Of a DNA stretch of 64,000 bases, positions 52,326 to 60,609 are shown one piece after another. The first letter of the stretch is position 1. Each line of letters starts with the position of its first letter. Made by a program: the position numbers and the translations under genes. A model generated the notes under the pieces. That model was not told the origin of the DNA, did no database searches, and saw only the letters and a list, made by a program, of their open reading frames with translations. The stretch is from JAZDJP01 sp043803805 (GTDB taxonomy: Bacteria; Planctomycetota; JAZDJP01). The stretch lies in contig JAZDJP010000056.1 of assembly GCA_043803805.1 (NCBI GenBank), positions 21,559 to 85,558 on the forward strand. The letters run 5' to 3'.

Positions 52326-53797
52326 TCTTCCTCCTTCGCGCGCGGAAGACACACGTAGACATTCCCGATTTTTTCCGAGAACGCGTAGTGCTTCACGATC
52401 GCCGCGGAGACCGCCGCGCTGAAATACGCACGCTCCCCGGCGGCAAGATCGCTTTCCGCCGCCACCGCCGCGAAACGCTTTTCGGCCAGCATCCGGATGA
52501 GCGGCGTTTCATCCCACCGACCGGCCCCGGCGAGCGCCCCGCACTGAAACGCGTCGCACACCGGCGGCCTCCCGGCAAGAAGCCCCCACGCGGCGTTCTC
52601 CGTGAGGAGCGGCCCGCGCAAACCCCCGAGCGTTCGCAACAACTTCGCGCCGTTTTCCCGATCCGCCGCCGACGGCGTCGCACCCCTCGCCGACGACGGC
52701 AAGCTCACGTCGGCGTAGGTGTGAGAAACCCGTTGCGCCGCCGGGAGTGGAAGAAGCGTGAGCAATGCGGCAACCTCCAACGCAAACGCGAAACGCCCTC
52801 CGCCTTCGGGAGAAGTCTCCTTGCGGAAAACCGTGACGCCCAGAAGCATCGCGAGAAAACATTCCAGAAAATAATGGTCTTCGGAACCCGCCTTCGCCGC
52901 GGCGAAAACACCCGCCGCCAGGGAAAACACGAAATACCACCCCAGGGGATTTTTGACAAGCCCCTCCGGCAATTTCCGATTCAAAAAAATCCAGAGGAAC
53001 GCGAGTGGCGCCGCCGGAACCGCGACATCAAGAAAAACGCGCGCCGCCCGCTCCGCGCTCATCGGAAGCCACTGAAGCGCAACGAGGTGCCGCGTGGACG
53101 CCCCGTCCGACGCCGCGTGGAGCGCGAGAAATCCGAGCCCGTTCAAAACCAGAAACGCAAACGGAATTCCGCTCCGCCGGCCGGAGAACCCCTCATACGC
53201 CGCCATCGCCAGAGGCGCCGCGATATAAAACTCCTTCGTCCAGAAGGCGAGTGAAAGAAAAATCACCGTGAGCGGGAAGCGCCACCGGCCTTCAGACAGA
53301 TAGGAAAACCACGCGAAGGCCGTGAAGGCGAGCGCCAGCATATCCACCCGCGCCAGCGCCGAAAGCCGGTACACCGGCGGAAGAAGAAGGAAAAGCGCCG
53401 CCGCCGCGCATCCAAAAGCGGCCCCCCGCTTCCGCCCGCGGAAAAACAATCCCATCGCAACCGCGAGCGCCGCCGACGCCGACACGCACCTTCCCGCCGC
53501 AAGCCACCACGGCGTCCCCGCCCAGGGCAAAATCACGGAAAGAAACACCGGCGTGTACGGCACATGAATGGCCGGATGAGCCGGAAGCGCATCCATCGCC
53601 CCGAACAGACGCCCCGACGCGCGCCAGTTTTCGACAATGCCGCCGACGGCGCCTTCCACCTGGTCGAGAGGATACGGAAAACAAACGGACACGGTCGCGT
53701 GCCAAACCCAGACGGAAAACAGCGCCGCCGCCAGGAGACAAACCCACGCCTCGAAGAAACGCGCGCGGCCTTCGTGAACATCGGCTGTTGGGAACAA
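52322..53797 (-). CDS. GT-C type membrane glycosyltransferase-like protein
   Basis: 491 residues, about ten TM helices. After TM1 there is FPYPLDQVEGA (Asp45, Glu48), a position where GT-C enzymes carry their catalytic acidic residue. The start is uncertain: TTG at 53797 is the first possible codon after an in-frame stop, and no ribosome binding site is obvious. The stop overlaps the GH2 start (ATGA). It is a paralogue-like partner of the 48418 protein in layout but not clearly in sequence. Confidence 0.72.
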   Translation of the reverse strand: MFPTADVHEGRARFFEAWVCLLAAALFSVWVWHATVSVCFPYPLDQVEGAVGGIVENWRASGRLFGAMDALPAHPAIHVPYTPVFLSVILPWAGTPWWLAAGRCVSASAALAVAMGLFFRGRKRGAAFGCAAAALFLLLPPVYRLSALARVDMLALAFTAFAWFSYLSEGRWRFPLTVIFLSLAFWTKEFYIAAPLAMAAYEGFSGRRSGIPFAFLVLNGLGFLALHAASDGASTRHLVALQWLPMSAERAARVFLDVAVPAAPLAFLWIFLNRKLPEGLVKNPLGWYFVFSLAAGVFAAAKAGSEDHYFLECFLAMLLGVTVFRKETSPEGGGRFAFALEVAALLTLLPLPAAQRVSHTYADVSLPSSARGATPSAADRENGAKLLRTLGGLRGPLLTENAAWGLLAGRPPVCDAFQCGALAGAGRWDETPLIRMLAEKRFAAVAAESDLAAGERAYFSAAVSAAIVKHYAFSEKIGNVYVCLPRAKEEE

Positions 53798-53822
53798 GCG
53801 TCAAACCTCGTCGGGCGGAATT

Positions 53823-54842
53823 TCAGGTTTTTCCGTTGTCATTGATTTTCCCGAGGATTTCCATGATCATGTACGATGGGCGGTTCTTCACCTCAAGATA
53901 GGTGCGGCCTACATAAGCGCCGAGGATGTAAATATTGAATGATATAAGCGCATTCCCCACGGAAACCAAGAGGCAAATCCACAGGACGGGAGTTTCCACC
54001 CCAAGGCGTAGCCGTCCTGCGAGCGCGGCGAGAATCGCGCCGAATAAAACAACCGCCTGAATGCCAAACAGGAAACTGATGAATTGTGCCGCTTTGAGGG
54101 GGCGGATGCTCATCGAGGCGATGCCGTCAGTGGCCTGGCGGTAGAGTTTGGCAAGGGAGTGCTTCGACCGCCCCGCGCTGCGAACGGGACGGTCGTATTC
54201 CACGCCTTCCTGGCGATATCCCACCCACGCGCGCAGTCCGCGGGGAAACCGGAGTTTTTCCGGAAGCCGGTTGATGGCGTTGACCACGTCGCGGTCCATC
54301 AGGCAGAAGTCGCCGCTGTCCAGGGGAATTTTGACGTCCGCGAGAAACGAAGCCAGCCGGTAAAATCCCCAGTATCCCAGACGTTTCAGGGGCATTTCCT
54401 TGCGATTGCGGCGACGGCCGAAGACCACATCGAATCCCTGGCGCCATTTTCCCACCATTTCAAAAACCACTTCGGGAGGATCCTGCAGATCCGCGTCCAT
54501 CACCACCACCAAATCCGCGACGGCGTGATCCAGGCCGGCGCTCAACGCGTTCTGGTGGCCGAAGTTCCGGGTCAGCCGGATACCAACGGCGGGCAACCCA
54601 AGTTCGATTCGATCGGAAATGATTTTCGCTGTTCCATCCGTGCTGCCATCGTCAATAAAAAGGTATCTGGCCGATTTTATCCGGTGCAACGCGAGACGAT
54701 CCGTTGAAAAAGTCCGTTCCAGGCGATCAAAAAGCAATCCAAGTGCCGGCTCTTCGTTGTAAACCGGGATGACGATATCCAACGAATGACAGGCCGATCG
54801 AGCATTTGTGAGCGTGCCGATCCGCTGCGCGTTTTCCGACAT
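53823..54842 (-). CDS. GT2-family polyprenyl-phosphate glycosyltransferase (DPM1/GtrB-like)
   Basis: 339 residues. The GT-A catalytic domain has DIVIPVYNEEPALGLLFDRL, LFIDDGSTDGT, TRNFGHQNALSAGLDHA and the DXD site MDADLQDPPE. Two C-terminal TM helices (about 255-315) are the hallmark of GtrB-type enzymes that charge undecaprenyl phosphate with a sugar. The ATG at 54842 has AAGGAA upstream. It begins the minus-strand glycan block and likely makes the lipid-linked donor for the GT-C proteins. Confidence 0.9.
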   Translation of the reverse strand: MSENAQRIGTLTNARSACHSLDIVIPVYNEEPALGLLFDRLERTFSTDRLALHRIKSARYLFIDDGSTDGTAKIISDRIELGLPAVGIRLTRNFGHQNALSAGLDHAVADLVVVMDADLQDPPEVVFEMVGKWRQGFDVVFGRRRNRKEMPLKRLGYWGFYRLASFLADVKIPLDSGDFCLMDRDVVNAINRLPEKLRFPRGLRAWVGYRQEGVEYDRPVRSAGRSKHSLAKLYRQATDGIASMSIRPLKAAQFISFLFGIQAVVLFGAILAALAGRLRLGVETPVLWICLLVSVGNALISFNIYILGAYVGRTYLEVKNRPSYMIMEILGKINDNGKT

Positions 54843-54959
54843 GGGGTGATTTCCTTCCTCGTAGGAATATCGTCTTCTCGTGAATGATTCTCTCGACAAT
54901 TTTCCCGCTGGTATTAGTATTCGCGGAGAATGTGGTAAAATGCCGTCCAGGAGAAATCC

Positions 54960-56036
54960 ATGCTGATTTTCGACGGGCACTTGGACCTGGCTTGGAGCGC
55001 GATGCAGGGCAATCGCGACCTGATGCTGCCCCTGGCCGAAATCCGCGCGCGCCTGGCGGCCGGGGGCGCGCTCCCGGCCGGCGATCCGGAGGCCGCCCGC
55101 CGGGCCGCCACGGTCTGCTTCCCGGAGATGCGCCGCGGCCGCGTGGGGCTGTGCATGGCCACCGTCTTCGCCCGCTCGAGCGGCCGGCCGGTGCCGCTTT
55201 GTGACTACCCCACGGTCGCCCAGGCCAACGGCGTGGCCTGGGGGCAACTGGCCTGGTATCGGGCGCTGGATCGGCTCGGGCACGTCCGGGTGATCGCCGA
55301 CCGCAAGGCGCTCGACCGTCACGCGGCCGAGTGGGAGTCCTGGGACGCTTCCGGCGGTGAAGAGGGCGCGGCCCCGCCGCCGGGAGTGGTGGTCAACCTG
55401 GAGGGCGCCGACCCGGTGCTGGCGCCCGACGGCCTCGGGGCGTGGCGCGACGCCGGCCTGCGCGTGGTGGGTCTGGCCCACGTGGGAGCGGGCCGCTACG
55501 CCGGAGGGACCGGGGCGGAGGAGGGCCTGGCCGATGCGGCGGGGCCGCTCCTGGCCGAGATGCGCCGGTTGGGCCTGATCCTGGACCTCTCGCACTCGTC
55601 CGAGCGGACCTTCCGGGAGGCGCTCGAACGCTTTGATGGGCCGGTCATGGCCAGCCACTCGAATTGCCGGGCGCTGGTCGACCGGCCGCGGCAGTTGAGC
55701 GACGGGCAGATCCGCGCGCTCATTGCGCGCGGCGGGGTGGTCGGCGCGGTGCTGGACGAGTCCATGCTCGACCCGCGACCGCGGGGCGAGCGCGAGAACG
55801 CGACGGTGGCCGCCGCCGCCGGGCATATTGACCATGTCTGCCAGCTGGCCGGCGACTGCCGGCACGCGGCGGTGGGCTCGGACCTGGACGGCGGCTGCCC
55901 GCCGCGCGACCTCGAGAGCATCGCCGACCTGCAGCGGCTGGGCGGGATCCTCGCGGCGCGCGGCTACGGCGCCGCGGACCTGGCCGCCATCCTGTGGGGC
56001 AACTGGCTCAGCTTCCTGCGGAATGCCTGGGGCTAG
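54960..56036 (+). CDS. Peptidase M19 (membrane-dipeptidase-type) family protein
   Basis: 358 residues. The binuclear-zinc amidohydrolase fold is recognisable: DGHLDLAW (first metal HxD), VVNLEGADP (bridging Glu), GLAHVG, DLSHSS and ASHSNCRAL (His ligands), and GSDLDGG near the C-terminus. The family cleaves dipeptides including D-amino-acid dipeptides; the substrate is unknown. No signal peptide, so it is probably cytoplasmic. The ATG at 54960 has an AGGAG ribosome binding site. Codon choice is unusual for the window (GGC, CTG, GAC, very high GC), which suggests recent transfer. Confidence 0.88.
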   Translation: MLIFDGHLDLAWSAMQGNRDLMLPLAEIRARLAAGGALPAGDPEAARRAATVCFPEMRRGRVGLCMATVFARSSGRPVPLCDYPTVAQANGVAWGQLAWYRALDRLGHVRVIADRKALDRHAAEWESWDASGGEEGAAPPPGVVVNLEGADPVLAPDGLGAWRDAGLRVVGLAHVGAGRYAGGTGAEEGLADAAGPLLAEMRRLGLILDLSHSSERTFREALERFDGPVMASHSNCRALVDRPRQLSDGQIRALIARGGVVGAVLDESMLDPRPRGERENATVAAAAGHIDHVCQLAGDCRHAAVGSDLDGGCPPRDLESIADLQRLGGILAARGYGAADLAAILWGNWLSFLRNAWG

Positions 56037-56062
56037 AGCAATTCACGATTTTTGTCCCCCGG

Positions 56063-56689
56063 TTATTTCCCCGCCTCCGGATTCTCCTGGTTACGGCGCT
56101 CCTTCCGTTTCTCGCGGAGCGCCTCCCTCGCCTTCGCCCGTTCTTCCTCCGAGAGTTTGCCGTCCCCGTCGGCGTCGAACTTCTCGAGGATTTTGGCGTG
56201 GATGCGTTCCTTGGCGGCCTCGCGTTCCTCCCGGGAGATTTTTCCGTCCCCGTCGGTATCGCACTTCTTCTTCATCTCCTCCTGTCGTCCCGCGTGTTCC
56301 TTCCGGGCTTCCTTTGCATTCTCCCGTTCCGCGTCGGAGAGTTTGCCGTCGCCATCGGCGTCGAACTTTTCGAGAATTTTCGCGTGGAGACGCTCCCGGG
56401 CGGCCTCGCGTTCCTCCGGGGAGATTTTTCCGTCCCCGTCGGTATCGCACTTCTTCTTTATCTCCTCCCGGCGCCCCGCGTGTTCCTTCCGGGCTTCCTT
56501 CGCCTTCGCCCGTTCCTCCTCCGAAAGTTTCCCATCCCTGTCCGCGTCAAAACGTTCCAGGATCCGGGCCCGCATCCCCTCCCGGCATCCCTTCTCCGGT
56601 TTCCCGGTGGCGGGTTCGTCCCCGGCCGTCGCCCACCCGGTCATCATCAGCATTCCCAGTCCCATCCCCATCCAAGTCGTTGTCTTCAT
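56063..56689 (-). CDS. Secreted EF-hand repeat protein
   Basis: 208 residues with a signal peptide (MKTTTWMGMGLGMLMMTGWA). Five EF-hand calcium loops are visible, beginning DADRDGKLSEEE (48-59) and DTDGDGKISPEE (82-93), then three more of the same two types. The protein is built of a 62-residue unit repeated 2.7 times. Highly charged helices (KEARKEHAGRREEIKKK) connect the loops. Likely a periplasmic or surface calcium-binding protein. The ATG at 56689 has a perfect AGGAGG ribosome binding site. Confidence 0.85.
   Translation of the reverse strand: MKTTTWMGMGLGMLMMTGWATAGDEPATGKPEKGCREGMRARILERFDADRDGKLSEEERAKAKEARKEHAGRREEIKKKCDTDGDGKISPEEREAARERLHAKILEKFDADGDGKLSDAERENAKEARKEHAGRQEEMKKKCDTDGDGKISREEREAAKERIHAKILEKFDADGDGKLSEEERAKAREALREKRKERRNQENPEAGK
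56066..56563 (-). repeat. Tandem 186-bp coding repeat in the EF-hand gene
   Basis: Unit 1 covers residues 43-104, unit 2 105-166, and a partial third unit 167-208. Units 1 and 2 differ at only a few residues, implying recent tandem duplication or concerted evolution. Confidence 0.75.
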
Positions 56690-56885
56690 GGCCGCCTCCT
56701 TTAAAGTAGATTCTGATCATGAAGAGTACAAACAGCGTGCCAATTGAATTTCCCCGATACGAAGAGTTGTAATATTCAGTTCAATAATGAGTTGTGGCGT
56801 ATGGGGAGGCAGGGGCGACCGATCGGCTTCCGTGGATTATTCCCACGAATGCCGGATTTTCAATTTTCCGTGCAGGATTTCCCGC
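56690..56885. other. Divergent intergenic region of the EF-hand and CPBP genes
   Basis: It carries the EF-hand ribosome binding site at its left end. On the plus strand, TTGAAT (about 56744) with TGTAAT about 18 nt downstream is a possible promoter. No small ORF or RNA was recognised. Confidence 0.3.
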
Positions 56886-56891
56886 TAAAAT
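56886..56891 (+). promoter_or_regulatory. -10-like element 6 nt before the CPBP-protease ATG
   Basis: TAAAAT followed by CGGGAT and the ATG at 56898. No ribosome binding site lies between, consistent with a leaderless message. Confidence 0.4.
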
Positions 56892-56897
56892 CGGGAT

Positions 56898-57656
56898 ATG
56901 CCGGATATCGAATCCTTACCGGAACCGCCTGTTCCCGCGGTCCCTTCCGCCGATCCCGTTCCCGTCATGCCCGGCGGTCCGGCGATTTCCCTGCCCGACA
57001 CGATTGCGGTTCTTCTGGCGTTTTTCTCGCTTCATGGCATCGGGGGATACCTGGTCCGATTATTTCCCGATATTCCCGGATTGAATTTCGTCTCGGCCGG
57101 CGCGGCGGCGAACGCGCTTCTGGCCCTGGCCATTCTCGTGTTGTTTCGGATCGAATACGAAAACGGCTGGGAACGCATCGGACTCGTGTCCATCCGGCTT
57201 GTCCGGGCGGGGGGATATGCCCTTGGGATTCTTCTTCTCGCGTTCGCGGCTGGTTTCATCTACATGCAGGTGATCCGGTTATGCATCCCGGCCAGCGAGG
57301 ATATGGAAAGTTTTTTCCGTCAGGAAACTCTGGAACGTGTCGTCGGCCTGGGGCGGGAGGGACATTGGGGGATGATGGTCTTCACCGCGGTGGTGGCGGC
57401 GCCCCTGGCGGAGGAATTCATTTTCCGCGGGGTGCTGTATAGCGCCATCCGGGAGCGGTGGGGATTCGTGGCCGCGCTGGCGACGACGTCCGTGCTCTTT
57501 GGGGTGATTCACGGGGAACTCGTGGTCATCCCGCCTCTGGCGTGTTTCGGGATGTTCCTCGCGCTCGGCCGGGAATGGACCGGTTCCATCATCCCGGGCA
57601 TTTTCGCGCACGCCCTTCACAATGCCCTGGCGCTGGTGTCCCGGAACGCCGGATAG
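56898..57656 (+). CDS. CPBP-family intramembrane metalloprotease
   Basis: 252 residues, about six to seven TM helices after a Pro-rich N-tail. The ABI/CPBP signature is complete: EE at 172-173 with Arg177 (AEEFIFRG), His205 in FGVIHGE, and a third block FAHALHNA at about 236-243. Relatives include type II CAAX prenyl endopeptidases and bacteriocin self-immunity proteins; the substrate is unknown. Its 3' end overlaps the convergent tilS gene by about 40 nt. Confidence 0.88.
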   Translation: MPDIESLPEPPVPAVPSADPVPVMPGGPAISLPDTIAVLLAFFSLHGIGGYLVRLFPDIPGLNFVSAGAAANALLALAILVLFRIEYENGWERIGLVSIRLVRAGGYALGILLLAFAAGFIYMQVIRLCIPASEDMESFFRQETLERVVGLGREGHWGMMVFTAVVAAPLAEEFIFRGVLYSAIRERWGFVAALATTSVLFGVIHGELVVIPPLACFGMFLALGREWTGSIIPGIFAHALHNALALVSRNAG

Positions 57657-58726
57657 GCGTTGGCGATGATGATGTATCCGGCCCGTTTCCGGATGCGGAT
57701 GCCGCCGCCACATGGGAAATCGCCGCGTCGGACCGGGGACAGGATGAATTCCTCCGCGGCCGTCATCCAGTCGCGGCCCGCCGGGGGGAGGTTCGGGGCG
57801 GCGCGGCGGCAACCTTCACGCAGCACCTCCAGACGCAGGGCGGGGTGGAGTTTTTTCCATCGCCGCCGGGAAATGACGGCCTGTCCGCGCCGGATGTCCA
57901 CGAACCGCCGGGCGTCGTCCCGGATGTAATCGGTGATGGGTCCGGCGACCTCGCCCAGCCGGATGAGGGATTCCCGCACGCGCGGGTTGAGCGTGGCGAG
58001 GACGGGGAGAATGTCGTGCCGCACGCGGTTTCGGGCGAAGCGGCCGGACTGGTTGGTGCGATCCGTCCGGAACGGTTGGCGGAGGGTGCGCAGGTAATCC
58101 AGGACATCCGTCCGGGTGGCTTCGAGAAGGGGGCGGACGAGCGGAACGCGGGGGTCGGCGGGAGAGGGGGATACGGGCGCCATCCCGGAAAGCCCCTCAA
58201 TTCCCGTTCCCCGGAGGATGCGCAGGAGAATGGTTTCCGCCTGGTCGTCCGCCGTGTGGCCGATCATCACGCCGGCCGCGCCGCGGCGGCGGGCGAGGGA
58301 TGCGAAAAAGGCGTGGCGCGCCTCCCGGGCGGCGGTTTCGAGGGACAGTCCCTTCCGGCGGGCGAGGGCCGGGACGTCCGCGCGGGCGACCCGGACGGGG
58401 ATGCCGAGCGATTTTCCCAGGGCGCGCACGAACCGTTCATCCCGGTCGGCCTCCCGGCCGCGGATGCCGTGGTGAAAATGGGCGATGATCAACGAGCTCG
58501 GGAGTTCGGGAGTTCGGGAGTTCGCGAGTTTGGCAGTCTTTGAGACTCGTCGACTCGCTGACTCGCCGACTCGCTGACTCGATTTATTCAGATGCGCCAT
58601 GGCGCGCAGAAGCGCCACGGAATCGGGGCCGCCGGAAACGGCGACAATGAATGTCGCGCCGGGCCGGAGCGGAAATTCCGCCAGAATCGCCTTCACCTTG
58701 CGCAGGAGTCCGGGGTTGCGGTCCAT
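57617..58726 (-). CDS. tilS: tRNA(Ile)-lysidine synthase, with a repeat-encoded insert
   Basis: About 369 residues. Adds lysine to C34 of tRNA-Ile(CAU) so that it reads AUA. The PP-loop is SGGPDS (31-36); later come AHFHHGIRGREAD, IGHTADDQAETILLRILRGT and FARNRVRHDILPVL. Residues about 47-78, between RAMAHL and LIIAHF, are extra relative to TilS proteins I know and are encoded by an interspersed repeat also found at 61134-61206. The ATG at 58726 is preferred: the ATG at 58738 lies inside a TATGAT element that ends 7 nt before 58726. Confidence 0.92.
   Translation of the reverse strand: MDRNPGLLRKVKAILAEFPLRPGATFIVAVSGGPDSVALLRAMAHLNKSSQRVGESASRRVSKTAKLANSRTPELPSSLIIAHFHHGIRGREADRDERFVRALGKSLGIPVRVARADVPALARRKGLSLETAAREARHAFFASLARRRGAAGVMIGHTADDQAETILLRILRGTGIEGLSGMAPVSPSPADPRVPLVRPLLEATRTDVLDYLRTLRQPFRTDRTNQSGRFARNRVRHDILPVLATLNPRVRESLIRLGEVAGPITDYIRDDARRFVDIRRGQAVISRRRWKKLHPALRLEVLREGCRRAAPNLPPAGRDWMTAAEEFILSPVRRGDFPCGGGIRIRKRAGYIIIANAYPAFRDTSARAL
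58503..58588 (-). repeat. GCGAGTC-type quasi-palindromic repeat inserted in frame in tilS
   Basis: Read on the minus strand: about four copies of an 8-nt unit GCGAGTCN, a GAGTCTC--AG-CTG centre, then about four units of GAACTCNN (close to the reverse complement of the first arm). The same order appears on the plus strand at 61134-61206. Translation RVGESASRRVS and NSRTPEL are shared by both copies. Confidence 0.8.
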
Positions 58727-58733
58727 GGGGGGT

Positions 58734-58739
58734 ATCATA
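58734..58739 (-). promoter_or_regulatory. -10-like element 7 nt before the tilS ATG
   Basis: TATGAT on the minus strand (58739-58734), followed by ACCCCCC and the ATG at 58726. There is no purine-rich ribosome binding site. Confidence 0.4.
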
Positions 58740-58791
58740 GCGCGGGAGGGAAGAAAATAAAATAGGGGACAGAGGATGGGGGATGGGGGAT

Positions 58792-58842
58792 GAAATGTCG
58801 AATTCCGAGTTCCGAATTCGGAATTCGTCGTTCGACATTCCG
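58792..58842. repeat. CGAATTC-type interspersed repeat
   Basis: GAAATGTCGAATTCCGAGTT and GGAATTCGTCGTTCGACATT form imperfect arms around CCGAATTC. It lies between divergent tilS and the radical-SAM operon; its right end supplies the -35 of the next promoter. Confidence 0.6.
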
Positions 58843-58859
58843 TGGTCCGGGGCTACAAT
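58832..58859 (+). promoter_or_regulatory. Candidate promoter of the radical-SAM operon
   Basis: TCGACA (58832-58837), 16-nt spacer, TACAAT (58854-58859), 47 nt upstream of the ATG at 58907. The -35 lies within an interspersed repeat. Confidence 0.4.
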
Positions 58860-58906
58860 CCACCATCCGCTCGGGGCATTGGGGTGGTTGAATAACCGTT
58901 GACGCA

Positions 58907-59284
58907 ATGATGATCAACATGCATGTTGCATGGGTCGGGTTCCTGCTGGGTTGCCTGGCGGGTGCAATCCCAGGACTTTTTTTTCACGACCCAGATTGGC
59001 TTGGAGGTTACGCCTCGTGGCAACGGCGAATGATCCGTTTGGCGCACATTGCCTTTTTCGGCATTGGATTTCTCAACCTCGCCTTCCTCCTTACCGCAAG
59101 AACATTGGGTCTTGAGACCGGACTTCAACCCGCTTCCGCATTATTGATTGTGGGGGCGGTTGCCATGCCTGCGGTTTGCTACCTGTCCGCGTGGAAGTCC
59201 GCCTTCCGGCACCTGTTTTTCATCCCGGCCATGTCGGTAACCGTCGGCATCGCTTTGTTCGTTTGGAGGATCATCAACCCATGA
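58907..59284 (+). CDS. Small four-TM membrane protein, first gene of the radical-SAM operon
   Basis: 125 residues. TM helices at about 5-25, 43-63, 75-95 and 101-121, with WLGGYASWQRRMIRLAHIAF between the first two. No family name is recognised. The stop overlaps the radical-SAM start (ATGA). Start codons at 58907, 58910 and 58919 are all possible. Coupling suggests a membrane partner for the downstream enzyme. Confidence 0.65.
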   Translation: MMINMHVAWVGFLLGCLAGAIPGLFFHDPDWLGGYASWQRRMIRLAHIAFFGIGFLNLAFLLTARTLGLETGLQPASALLIVGAVAMPAVCYLSAWKSAFRHLFFIPAMSVTVGIALFVWRIINP

Positions 59285-60609
59285 ACATCGGTTTGTTTCC
59301 CATGAGCGGCATACGGGTCTGCGACGCGGAATTGCTTCGACTGGGTCTTACGTTGCCGGGGTTTGTGGAAAGAAGCAAGACCATCGCCTCATTGCCAAGT
59401 CTCGGCCTGTTGACCCTGGCGGGGATGACGCCCGCGCGGCATCACATTCAGTACGTCGAGGTGCCGGACGTGAATCTTTTGGATTCGTTGCCAGGAGACC
59501 TTGACTTGGCCGCCATCTCCTCCTACAGCGCGCAGATTGACGAGGCATATGCGTTGGCCCAACGGTTCAAGGCGCTTGGGATTCCGACCGTCATTGGAGG
59601 GCCGCACGTCACCGCCCTGCCCGACGAGGCGACCCGGTACTGCGATGCGGTCGTCCTTGGTGAAGGGGAATGTTCATGGCTCCAGGTGCTGGACGATGCC
59701 GAGCATGATCGTTTGCAGCCGTTCTACCGTGCGAATCCCAAGGGATACGATTTGGCCGATGCGCCCATGCCCGCATTTGAACTGCTCGATATCTCAAAAT
59801 ACAACCGGTTGACGGTTCAAACCAGTCGCGGTTGCCCGCATCACTGCGAGTTCTGCGCCAGTTCGGTTATTCTCACGCGCACATACAAGCAAAAACCGGC
59901 CGCCAAAGTATTGGAGGAAATCGGACGAATCCTCGCGATCTGGGACCGTCCCTTCATCGAGTTTGCCGACGACAACAGTTTCGTCAATCACGCGTACTGG
60001 AAGGAACTTTTGAAGCCGCTCAAGGGAAAGGGGCTCAAATGGTTCGCGGAAACCGATATCTCCGTCGCCGACGATGAGGAATTGCTCGACCTCATGCGGG
60101 AGACCGGATGTGCGCAGGTGCTGATCGGGTTGGAAAGTCCGATTGAAGTCGGCCTGCAGGGGCTTGAATTGCACAACGACTGGAAGTTCCGAATGTTTCC
60201 GCGCTATAAGGAGGCGATTCGCGCCATACAATCCCGTGGCATCACCGTCAATGGATGCTTCGTGATCGGGCTCGATGGGCACACGTCCGACATTTTCGAC
60301 CAGGTCTTCGCCTTCGTGAAGGAGTCTGAATTGTACGAGGTCCAGGTCACGGTGATGACCCCCTTCCCGGGCACGCCCCTTTACGCGCGCCTGGAACAGG
60401 AGAACCGGTTGCTTGAACCGCGGAATTGGAAGAAATGCACCTTGTTTGACATCAACTTCCGGCCCGCGAATATGTCCGTTCAGGAACTCCACGACAGGTT
60501 TCGGAAATTGGCCGTGGAGTTGTACGGCAAGGAGTTCACGGCCTGGCGCAGGAACAACTTCAAACGCGCCATCCGGGATCAGCGTCAAACGAAAGGGGCA
60601 CCGACATGA
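59281..60609 (+). CDS. B12-binding-domain radical SAM protein
   Basis: 442 residues. The N-terminal cobalamin-binding Rossmann domain (about 1-150) contains LDLAAISSYSAQIDEAYALA and GIPTVIGGPHVTALPDEATR then DAVVLGEGE. The radical-SAM core follows with the [4Fe-4S] motif RGCPHHCEFC (Cys about 185, 189, 192), EFADDNSFVNH, and VLIGLESP. The C-terminal region is that of class-B-type methyltransferases and HpnJ-like enzymes. It probably carries out methylation or carbon-skeleton chemistry on a membrane lipid or other hydrophobic substrate, inferred from the two membrane proteins sharing the operon. The ATG at 59281 is fixed by the ATGA overlap. Confidence 0.88.
   Translation: MNIGLFPMSGIRVCDAELLRLGLTLPGFVERSKTIASLPSLGLLTLAGMTPARHHIQYVEVPDVNLLDSLPGDLDLAAISSYSAQIDEAYALAQRFKALGIPTVIGGPHVTALPDEATRYCDAVVLGEGECSWLQVLDDAEHDRLQPFYRANPKGYDLADAPMPAFELLDISKYNRLTVQTSRGCPHHCEFCASSVILTRTYKQKPAAKVLEEIGRILAIWDRPFIEFADDNSFVNHAYWKELLKPLKGKGLKWFAETDISVADDEELLDLMRETGCAQVLIGLESPIEVGLQGLELHNDWKFRMFPRYKEAIRAIQSRGITVNGCFVIGLDGHTSDIFDQVFAFVKESELYEVQVTVMTPFPGTPLYARLEQENRLLEPRNWKKCTLFDINFRPANMSVQELHDRFRKLAVELYGKEFTAWRRNNFKRAIRDQRQTKGAPT

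Noticed and set aside
54843..55865. Minus-strand extension of the GT2 frame across the dipeptidase gene
   Set aside because: It is a long open shadow caused by high GC; the GT2 family begins at 54842 with a ribosome binding site.
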